Assembly (NCBI GenBank): GCA_964654605.1
Contig: CAZZLW010000012.1
Location: 1 to 20,453, forward strand
Reading direction: 5' to 3'
Length of the DNA: 20,453 bases
From: Raineya sp964654605
Lineage (GTDB): Bacteria; Bacteroidota; Bacteroidia; Cytophagales; Thermonemataceae
The position numbers and the translations under genes were made by a program. The first letter of the stretch is position 1. Each line of letters starts with the position of its first letter. Below are positions 1 through 5,953 of the stretch, one piece after another. The notes beneath the pieces were generated by a model that did not search any database, was not told where the DNA came from, and worked only from the letters and a program-made list of their open reading frames with translations.

Positions 1-140
1 TGCGTGGCAAGACCAATTCAAGGCTTTAATCATACGCTATGAAACCAGAGTAGATACGTGGGTAAATTTGTTAATTTTATCCTTTATGGTCATTTTTATC
101 CGAAGAATTATCAAAAAAAATAAATCCTAAACAACCTCAG
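1..140 (+). mobile_element. Right end of an IS5-like insertion sequence (partial)
   Basis: This is the 3' terminal part of an insertion sequence running in from the left edge of the window. It holds the tail of a transposase that stops at 128-130, followed by about ten bases that would carry the terminal inverted repeat (TAAACAACCTCAG, 128-140). The boundary is placed near 140 because the glycosyltransferase homology on the opposite strand ends there, after Phe331. The three bases TAA at 141-143 could be the short target duplication typical of the IS5 family. The left end lies outside the window, so the inverted repeat and duplication cannot be confirmed. Confidence 0.55.
2..130 (+). CDS. IS5-like family transposase, C-terminal fragment
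   Basis: An open frame enters from the left edge and ends with TAA at 128-130, giving about 42 residues. The segment FKALIIRYETRVDTWVNLL (residues 6-24 of the fragment), followed by a hydrophobic stretch and then IRRIIKK, resembles the end of IS5-like DDE transposases of Bacteroidota. In that family an F.aL.iRYE motif follows the catalytic Glu helix, and the protein ends in a hydrophobic segment and a basic tail. The DDE residues themselves are outside the window. The assignment rests on pattern recognition of a short tail, so the exact IS group is not certain. Confidence 0.6.
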   Translation, partial: AWQDQFKALIIRYETRVDTWVNLLILSFMVIFIRRIIKKNKS

Positions 141-1134
141 TAAAAGAAAAAGCAGATGCAAAAAATTTGTTCCCAATTAAATTAAAAAATCTCATAGCCT
201 CTTTTTCCATTGGATACACTAAACGACTTCCATTGATAAATTCACCTAAATCATTTCTGATAGCTGCATAAAATTTAGGCAAATCTTCCGGTGGAACAGT
301 CATATCGGCATCTAAAATCATAAGTATTTCTTGCTCTGCCATAGCAAACCCCTTTCTAACAGCATCGCCTTTCCCTTTACCATCTTGCTTTGCTGAGCGA
401 ATTTTTATCTTGTTTTTGTACAATTCTTGAACTCTTTGTATCTCTTCCCAAGTATTATCTGAAGAACCACCTTCAACAAAAATCAACTCATCATTTTCTC
501 CCATTTTAGGTAATCTTTGAACAATTTGTTCTATGTTGCCTGCTTCATTACGTGCCGCTACTATAATTGATACAGATGCATTCTCTAATGTCTTTTTTAG
601 TCTGGGACGCAAGACAGCAACATTTAATAAACCAAAAAGACGAAAAAAGGGTAGAGGCAATAACCATTTGTTTAGAATATAGCTAAGAACAGGAATAAAG
701 ACGGGACAAAGAATTCTAGGGTTTCTTTGAACTATCTCAAAATTAGACAATAAGGCAAAGTTTTGTACATCTTCGTGAGTTATCCAGTTCATTGAAGGCG
801 TTTTTTTACGTAACCCCAGAAAAGATGCTAATTTTATTAAAGGAGACCACAAAGCACTATAATAAACAAGTATCAATCGTGTATTTGCGTTAATTTTATG
901 GTATATTTGTGTTAAAAGGATTTGGATATCTTCTTCGTAATGGAGTGTTCCATTCAAAATCACATATTCCGTGCTTGGAGGAATTTCTACAACGTTTTCC
1001 CCAGATACATACTCGTTACAATTTAACTCTTTTTGTAACAAATTGTTTTTAGGTTTTATCTCAAACACTTTATCGTTGGGTCTGATGTAGAAGCTGATGT
1101 ATTTAGCTAACAATTTGTACAGGTATTTTTTCAT
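127..1134 (-). CDS. Methyltransferase-like/GT2 glycosyltransferase fusion, 3' end cut off by an IS
   Basis: Residues 1-180 resemble a degenerate class I SAM methyltransferase fold: the usual glycine-rich motif is replaced by VFEIKPKNN, so SAM binding is doubtful. Residues 187-331 are a GT-A family 2 glycosyltransferase start, with VSIIVAARNE (187-196), the nucleotide-contact segment EGGSSDNT (221-228) and the metal-binding DAD at 275-277. Family members of this type normally continue after NKFF.. with an LGQ..DTLCGTK-like acceptor region; here the reading frame leaves homology after Phe331, adds TEVV and stops at TAG. The last residues are encoded by the adjoining IS end. The protein therefore lacks its acceptor-binding C-terminus and is probably inactive or altered. 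It is the last gene of a minus-strand operon, 5 nt after the GT-C-like gene. Likely original role: transfer of a sugar to a lipid carrier or surface glycan. Confidence 0.8.
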   Translation of the reverse strand: MKKYLYKLLAKYISFYIRPNDKVFEIKPKNNLLQKELNCNEYVSGENVVEIPPSTEYVILNGTLHYEEDIQILLTQIYHKINANTRLILVYYSALWSPLIKLASFLGLRKKTPSMNWITHEDVQNFALLSNFEIVQRNPRILCPVFIPVLSYILNKWLLPLPFFRLFGLLNVAVLRPRLKKTLENASVSIIVAARNEAGNIEQIVQRLPKMGENDELIFVEGGSSDNTWEEIQRVQELYKNKIKIRSAKQDGKGKGDAVRKGFAMAEQEILMILDADMTVPPEDLPKFYAAIRNDLGEFINGSRLVYPMEKEAMRFFNLIGNKFFASAFSFTEVV

Positions 1135-1139
1135 ATTTA

Positions 1140-2729
1140 TTATTTTTGGTGTAAAATCTCATAGATAAATTCTCCTGAACCATTTTCCATTACCAATCTA
1201 ATAGGTAAGCTCAAAATTTCAGTATCATTTTTTCTAATTTCTAGCGGGGAAGTGGTTATAGCCCCTCCCACCATCAAAATTCTTTTGTTTTTAGATATAA
1301 TTTCATCAATACTAATTGGTTCTCCCCAACTATAGCACCAATTATTCCAAATATTGAATTCTAAATAATCAGGATATATTTTTTTTAAGATATTTCTATA
1401 ATTTACTTTCATAGCACCAGAATAACCTAGTCCAAATCCAAGAGCATATTTGGGTGAAGAACAAGGATAATAATATAGAATGATAGCATTTTTCTCATTA
1501 AGAGCATTTTCTTGAATCTGTTTTCTTTTAATAACCTCATTTTTGGTATTGACTAATTCTTCTTGAAATAGTTGTTTTTGATGCGAAATGATGTATATTG
1601 ATGTTATCACAGAGGGCATTACTAACCAGTACCATTTGAAAATCCTTGATAAAAACATATAAAATATTACCAAAAAACAATAACCAAATGAAAGCAGTGG
1701 CAGTGTATAGCGATATTGATAGTGTTTGCCTATAAAAATTAAATAAATTATGTTGATACATACAAAAGCTAACAGGCAAAGTAGTAATTTTTTCCTAATG
1801 CTTTCATCTATTTCGCTCTTTTTTTGTATCCAAGCTAAAAATACTATAAAACTACTTAAAAATGCGATTATGAAGTAAGAGCCTTGGGTACTAAATAAAT
1901 CTCTAATATTTTCTTTGAACATATTAAAATTAAGAAAATTGGCTTCTCCTGAATTGTAGTACCCAGACCTAATTAGCAACCCTCTAACCCAAAAGTAGAA
2001 GTATTCGTGAGAAAATAAAGCTGGCATAGCTAAAATTGCAAATAATACTATGCAAACCAATACATAATACATTTTGTCATTTTTCTTTTTCAAAAAGAAA
2101 AATGGCAATAAACCTAATGGAGCTAATGTGATTTTAGTAACAATACCTGAAATTATTGCCAAAGAAAAGCCCCAAATCTGCTTGGTTGTATCTAAAAATC
2201 GTTCCTTTTGTGTATAAAAAAGAATGCAGTAAAGAGCAATGATAGTGCTGTGTATCCATAATAGAGATTCAGCGGCAACTCTGGGTATATTAAATGCCGC
2301 AATATGCAGGAATAAAAAAGGGGTAAGTTGTAAATAAATACCTATCCAGAGCTTTTGAGTATAATGATAAGCTATCCAACCTATTACAAAAGAAGCCAAT
2401 ACATTTAGAACAATAATAACATTGGCAAATGTATGTAAATACTTTTCAGGGTAAGTCAAAACATCTTCGGCTAAGGTGCTTTTTTCTCCGTCTATCCAGT
2501 ATAACGTTCTAATAACAACTACACCGAGATACTGTAAGGTTGTACCAGGATGATCTACGTGTTGAGGATTTTTCCCGTAAGCTAAATTAGTGGCATTGAT
2601 AAGATACACATAGCTTGGGTCGGAGTTATAGCCTGTATGAAAATCGGTAAAAGATGCTTTTGCCAAATAAAGAGTGTATCCAAAAATCAGAGGAAGTACC
2701 CAAAAAACAAAAATTTTTAGCAGTTTCAT
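1140..2729 (-). CDS. Polytopic membrane protein, GT-C-like glycosyltransferase (putative)
   Basis: A 529-residue inner-membrane protein with roughly ten to eleven hydrophobic segments. The first is at about residues 5-24 and most of the rest lie between 100 and 385, followed by a soluble C-terminal tail of about 140 residues. The first external loop carries acidic residues and an unusual HVDHPGTTLQ motif (57-66) after DFHTGYNSDPSY (29-40). GT-C enzymes such as the PMT/ArnT type also keep catalytic acidic residues in the first periplasmic loop, which is the basis for the call. No named family is recognised with certainty. The start ATG overlaps the stop of the upstream three-TM gene by 4 nt (ATGA), which points to translational coupling. 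Its position between a methyltransferase and a GT2 fusion suggests sugar transfer from a polyprenyl-phosphate donor, but this is inference. Confidence 0.55.
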   Translation of the reverse strand: MKLLKIFVFWVLPLIFGYTLYLAKASFTDFHTGYNSDPSYVYLINATNLAYGKNPQHVDHPGTTLQYLGVVVIRTLYWIDGEKSTLAEDVLTYPEKYLHTFANVIIVLNVLASFVIGWIAYHYTQKLWIGIYLQLTPFLFLHIAAFNIPRVAAESLLWIHSTIIALYCILFYTQKERFLDTTKQIWGFSLAIISGIVTKITLAPLGLLPFFFLKKKNDKMYYVLVCIVLFAILAMPALFSHEYFYFWVRGLLIRSGYYNSGEANFLNFNMFKENIRDLFSTQGSYFIIAFLSSFIVFLAWIQKKSEIDESIRKKLLLCLLAFVCINIIYLIFIGKHYQYRYTLPLLSFGYCFLVIFYMFLSRIFKWYWLVMPSVITSIYIISHQKQLFQEELVNTKNEVIKRKQIQENALNEKNAIILYYYPCSSPKYALGFGLGYSGAMKVNYRNILKKIYPDYLEFNIWNNWCYSWGEPISIDEIISKNKRILMVGGAITTSPLEIRKNDTEILSLPIRLVMENGSGEFIYEILHQK

Positions 2730-3364
2730 TCTTTTGCATTTTTTCTAGTTTTTTCTGGATATTGTTGAATATAGTGGTAAATAGCTATTTTGTATATCCA
2801 GTATGCTTCTGGTTTATCACTTTTTGCTGTAAGTTGTTTTATGTAGTTTAAGTTATCAGGAACAATATACATTTGCTTAATAACACTCTGAATAAGCATA
2901 TCTTTGCTTTGAATTTTGCCAGATTTGAAAAATATGAAATCATCGCCTTGATAATCAGGAATATTTTTAATTTCGCTAACTATTTGAGCAGAGGTGTATT
3001 TTTGATAACTCAAAACATTGAGGGCTTGATAGTTATTGAGAATATCCAATATTGCAAAATAAAAACAAGCTAAACCAATAAAAATAAAAAGTACAAAATA
3101 TTTTTGCTGAATGTATATTTCTTTATGCTTTTTAAGTTTCAGAAAAAGATAAAAAAGTAGAATAGAAATTAGAAAAATGCCTAAAAAAAGTGAAAATTGT
3201 ATTTCTGGAAAAAAATTTCGGGGAAAAGTTGGAATATCATCTTCGCCGTCAATAATTACAACGGATTTCATCTGCCAATCTATCCAAAGAATGCTAAAGC
3301 AAGCACAAACCTGTATCAGCCATAAAAGAAAAAGATTTTTTAGAAGTTTTCCCAGAGGTTTCAT
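2726..3364 (-). CDS. Small three-TM membrane protein, unknown function
   Basis: A 212-residue protein I do not recognise. It has hydrophobic segments at about 9-29, 57-77 and 88-108, a loop with acidic residues DGEDD (39-43) between the first two, and a hydrophilic C-terminal half of about 100 residues rich in Lys, Gln and Tyr. The third segment ends near FAILDILNNY, so the C-terminal half probably forms one soluble domain. The gene starts 6 nt after the methyltransferase stop and overlaps the GT-C-like gene by 4 nt, so it is co-transcribed and probably made in step with that membrane protein. A partner or scaffold role for the neighbouring glycosyltransferase is plausible but unproven. Confidence 0.6.
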   Translation of the reverse strand: MKPLGKLLKNLFLLWLIQVCACFSILWIDWQMKSVVIIDGEDDIPTFPRNFFPEIQFSLFLGIFLISILLFYLFLKLKKHKEIYIQQKYFVLFIFIGLACFYFAILDILNNYQALNVLSYQKYTSAQIVSEIKNIPDYQGDDFIFFKSGKIQSKDMLIQSVIKQMYIVPDNLNYIKQLTAKSDKPEAYWIYKIAIYHYIQQYPEKTRKNAKE

Positions 3365-3370
3365 CAGTTA

Positions 3371-4090
3371 TTATTTTTTTTCTAAAACGATATAACATCT
3401 AAAAGCCAGCAGAGAGCGAAGCGGATATAAAATTTTTTCAATAAATTGAAAAAAAGGAATAGACCAATCTGGAATCATTGCTTTATTTTCAAATCCGCCA
3501 GAGGCAGGATAGAGCAAAAAACTTAATTTTTCCTTCTTGATAATCTTAAACTTTTCACCAAATTTATCCAAAAAACTTTTGTAGTGCTTAAAAAAAATTA
3601 GAAAGGGAATAGCCTGATTTGAGTCCCAAGGATCCTTTTGCTCCAAACCTTGTTTTGAAAAATAATCTATATTCATAATAAAAGGCTCGGGGTGAAACTT
3701 CCTGTATATAGGTAATGAAAACGCAGAAGGAAAAGGCTCCAACATAACAATTCGTCCTCCTTTACAAAGAACCCTATGAGCTTCTTCTAAAAATAAAATA
3801 GGATTGGCTAAGTGATGAAAAACATCTATAAGTACAATATTGCCAACCTCACCATCTTGAAAAGGTATCTGATGTGCATCAAAACACATATCTAACCAAG
3901 GCTGTGGGTCTATATCCGCTGAAATTACATCAGGCTTGTATTCTTTGAAGTTACCCGTACCAGCTCCCAACTCCAAAGTTTTGGGATGATTGATTAAATC
4001 CTTAATAATTTTGCGATACCACTCCTCGTAGATTATTCTCAAAATTTTTTTTTGCCTCCAAGTTTGTTGGTGTCTTGAAAGAATATTCAT
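3371..4090 (-). CDS. Class I SAM-dependent methyltransferase
   Basis: A 239-residue soluble protein of the Methyltransf_11 type. Motif I is LELGAGTGN (39-47), the acidic residue after beta-2 is in SADIDP (57-62), the motif before beta-4 is DVFHHLANP (89-97), and the post-motif segment is VLCKGGRIVMLEP (107-119). The C-terminal third is variable, with an aromatic-rich segment likely to hold the substrate. It is the first gene of the minus-strand operon that continues with two membrane proteins and a GT2 fusion, so the acceptor may be a sugar or lipid-linked glycan. The substrate cannot be read from the sequence. Length and motifs are complete. Confidence 0.8.
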   Translation of the reverse strand: MNILSRHQQTWRQKKILRIIYEEWYRKIIKDLINHPKTLELGAGTGNFKEYKPDVISADIDPQPWLDMCFDAHQIPFQDGEVGNIVLIDVFHHLANPILFLEEAHRVLCKGGRIVMLEPFPSAFSLPIYRKFHPEPFIMNIDYFSKQGLEQKDPWDSNQAIPFLIFFKHYKSFLDKFGEKFKIIKKEKLSFLLYPASGGFENKAMIPDWSIPFFQFIEKILYPLRSLLAFRCYIVLEKK

Positions 4091-4211
4091 AAGCTAAAAA
4101 TAAGACTTGCAATGACTTTGAACTGGTGCTAATGTAATTTCAGCAAAAAGATAAAACTCTTTTTCAACTAGGACATTATTGCTACTATGCAAAACATCAG
4201 ATAAATTTTTT

Positions 4212-4271
4212 CAAAGTAAAACTATGAAAATTTGCCTCTGTGAAAGATTTTCTATGAAAATTTTTACTTTG
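4212..4271. repeat. Nested inverted and direct repeats in a divergent promoter region
   Basis: A perfect 9-bp inverted repeat, CAAAGTAAA (4212-4220) and TTTACTTTG (4263-4271), encloses two direct copies of CTATGAAAATTT (4222-4233 and 4252-4263) spaced 30 bp apart, about three helical turns. A smaller palindrome, ATTTTC-TAT-GAAAAT, sits at 4247-4261. The block lies upstream of the carboxylase gene and would fall in the 5' leader of the divergent glycan operon if that operon starts near 4270. This layout would suit a regulator binding site. The DNA is AT-rich, so part of the symmetry could be chance. Confidence 0.4.
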
Positions 4272-4276
4272 CTACG

Positions 4277-4309
4277 CAAAAATAATAACCTTTTTGTATT
4301 TTTGGCAAA
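4277..4309 (-). promoter_or_regulatory. Possible Bacteroidota-type promoter for the glycan operon
   Basis: Read on the minus strand, TTTG (4309-4306) is followed 21 nt later by TATTTTTG (4284-4277), matching the -33/-7 pattern TTTG...TAnnTTTG. The leader to the methyltransferase start at 4090 would be about 180 nt. It interleaves with a TATTTTTG box for the plus strand. The AT-rich context makes chance matches likely. Confidence 0.3.
4297..4304 (+). promoter_or_regulatory. Possible -7 box for the acyl-CoA carboxylase gene
   Basis: TATTTTTG fits the Bacteroidota -7 consensus TAnnTTTG and lies 20 nt before the ATG at 4325, about the same spacing as in the better-supported E1 promoter (21 nt). 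The nearest upstream TTTG (4268-4271) is 25 nt away, longer than the usual 19-21, so the -33 element is weak. Confidence 0.35.
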
Positions 4310-4324
4310 AAACCTTTTGCAAAA

Positions 4325-5890
4325 ATGATGGAATCAGGAAAAACCAAAGCTGAAAAATATCAGATTTTAGCAGAAAAAAATGCTGAAGCCCTCTTGGGAG
4401 GTGGAAAAGATAAAATTGAAGCACAACACAAAAAAGGCAAACTCACAGCTCGTGAGCGTATAGAATTGCTTTTAGACAAAGGTTCTTTTGAAGAAATTGG
4501 CAAGTTTGTAATGCACCGAGCCCGCGATTTCGGTATGGATAAACAGCATTATTTAGGCGATGGCGTAGTTACGGGTTATGGTACTATCAATGGAAGGCTC
4601 GTGTATGTATTTTCGCAAGATTTTACGGTTTTTGGTGGCTCGCTTTCGGAGGCGTATGCCGAAAAAATCTGCAAAATAATGGATTTGGCAATGAAAAACG
4701 GTGCCCCCGTGATTGGCTTGAACGATTCGGGAGGAGCAAGAATCCAAGAAGGAGTAGTTTCTTTGGCGGGTTATGCCGATATTTTCTACCGAAATACACT
4801 CGCTTCGGGGGTAATCCCACAAATTTCTGCAATTATGGGACCTTGTGCGGGCGGAGCAGTCTATTCGCCGGCTATTACAGATTTTATTCTGATGACCGAA
4901 GGCACTTCGTATATGTTCGTAACAGGTCCTAATGTGGTAAAAACCGTTACCCACGAAGAAGTAACTTCCGAAGAATTGGGTGGAGCATCTACGCATAGCA
5001 CCAAATCGGGGGTTACTCATTTTGCTTGTGCCAACGAGATTGAAACGCTGGAAACCATCAAAAAACTGCTTTCCTACATTCCTCAAAATTGTGAGGAAGA
5101 TTCGCCTGCTTACGCTTACACCAGCAAAGATGACGAATTGCGTCCTCATCTTGACGATATTATTCCCGATAATCCCAATCAGCCTTATGATATGCGAGAA
5201 ATTATAGAAAGTATCGTAGATGAAGGTTCGTTTCTGGAGGTGCATAAAAACTTTGCTGAAAATATTGTAGTAGGTTTTGCTCGTTTGGCAGGTAAAAGCA
5301 TTGGTATTGTGGGCAATCAGCCTGCGGTGCTGGCGGGGGTTTTGGATATCAATGCCAGCATCAAGGCGGCTCGCTTTGTGCGTTTTTGTGATTGTTTTAA
5401 TATTCCACTGCTTGTTTTTGAAGATGTACCAGGCTTTTTGCCCGGTACCGACCAAGAGTGGCACGGCATTATCAATCACGGGGCAAAACTTTTGTATGCT
5501 TTTTGCGAAGCTACCGTGCCGAGAGTAACCGTTATTACACGCAAAGCCTATGGCGGTGCTTATGATGTGATGAACTCTAAACACATAGGGGCAGATATGA
5601 ACTATGCTTGGCCTACTGCCGAAATTGCCGTAATGGGGGCAAAAGGTGCCGCCGAAATCATTTTCCGTAAAGAAATTATGGAAGCCGAAAACCCCGAAGC
5701 CAAACTTCAAGAAAAAATAGAAGAGTATGAAAGAAAGTTTGCCAATCCTTATAGAGCGGCTTTCCGAGGGTATATTGATGAAGTGATAATGCCTTCACAA
5801 ACCCGACAAAAGCTGATAAAGGCTTTCAAAATGCTTGAAAATAAAGTTGCTTCATTGCCTAAAAAGAAACACGGCAATATTCCTTTGTAA
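4325..5890 (+). CDS. pccB: Acyl-CoA carboxylase, carboxyltransferase (beta) subunit; probably propionyl-CoA carboxylase
   Basis: A 521-residue carboxyltransferase of the full family length, with tandem crotonase-like domains. It transfers CO2 from carboxybiotin to propionyl-CoA, giving methylmalonyl-CoA in the cytoplasm. The N-domain oxyanion loop is GGARIQEG (136-143) and the glycine-rich loop is GPCAGGAVYSPA (172-183); the C-domain has the family segment AWPTAEIAVMGAKGAAEI. In GGAYDVM the Asp is residue 414; in the Streptomyces enzymes this position is Asp in PccB and Ile in the acetyl-CoA-using AccB, so propionyl-CoA is the likely substrate (from memory of that work). The biotin carboxylase and biotin carrier subunits are not in the window. 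The next gene, the E1 fusion, makes acyl-CoAs from branched-chain oxoacids, a route that feeds propionyl-CoA. A second ATG one codon downstream could equally be used. Confidence 0.9.
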   Translation: MMESGKTKAEKYQILAEKNAEALLGGGKDKIEAQHKKGKLTARERIELLLDKGSFEEIGKFVMHRARDFGMDKQHYLGDGVVTGYGTINGRLVYVFSQDFTVFGGSLSEAYAEKICKIMDLAMKNGAPVIGLNDSGGARIQEGVVSLAGYADIFYRNTLASGVIPQISAIMGPCAGGAVYSPAITDFILMTEGTSYMFVTGPNVVKTVTHEEVTSEELGGASTHSTKSGVTHFACANEIETLETIKKLLSYIPQNCEEDSPAYAYTSKDDELRPHLDDIIPDNPNQPYDMREIIESIVDEGSFLEVHKNFAENIVVGFARLAGKSIGIVGNQPAVLAGVLDINASIKAARFVRFCDCFNIPLLVFEDVPGFLPGTDQEWHGIINHGAKLLYAFCEATVPRVTVITRKAYGGAYDVMNSKHIGADMNYAWPTAEIAVMGAKGAAEIIFRKEIMEAENPEAKLQEKIEEYERKFANPYRAAFRGYIDEVIMPSQTRQKLIKAFKMLENKVASLPKKKHGNIPL

Positions 5891-5901
5891 AAAAGATTTT
5901 T

Positions 5902-5932
5902 TTTGGTATATTGCCTTTCAAGTGTAATTTTG
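5902..5932 (+). promoter_or_regulatory. Bacteroidota promoter (-33 TTTG, -7 TAATTTTG) for the E1 fusion gene
   Basis: TTTG at 5902-5905, then exactly 19 nt, then TAATTTTG at 5925-5932: a full match to TTG-N19-TAnnTTTG. Transcription would start around 5937-5940, leaving a leader of some 15 nt to the ATG at 5954. An in-frame ATG at 5903 lies inside the -33 element and would not be in this transcript, so the promoter favours 5954 as the start. AGTG (5921-5924) and CCACT (5933-5937) flank the -7 box symmetrically and could be an operator. Confidence 0.6.
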
Positions 5933-5953
5933 CCACTCCAAACATTGTATTTT

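Noticed and set aside
1..126. Continuation of the glycosyltransferase on the minus strand beyond its stop
   Set aside because: Reading past TAG in the same frame gives no GT2-like residues and soon meets another stop, so this is not a simple nonsense mutation.
4553..5710. Long open frame on the minus strand across the carboxylase gene
   Set aside because: It is fully antisense to a clear acyl-CoA carboxylase, and its translation is low-complexity and family-free. It arises from codon use in the real gene.
5903..5953. N-terminal extension of the E1 fusion from ATG 5903
   Set aside because: The codons overlap a full -33/-7 promoter and the extra 17 residues match nothing in the family.
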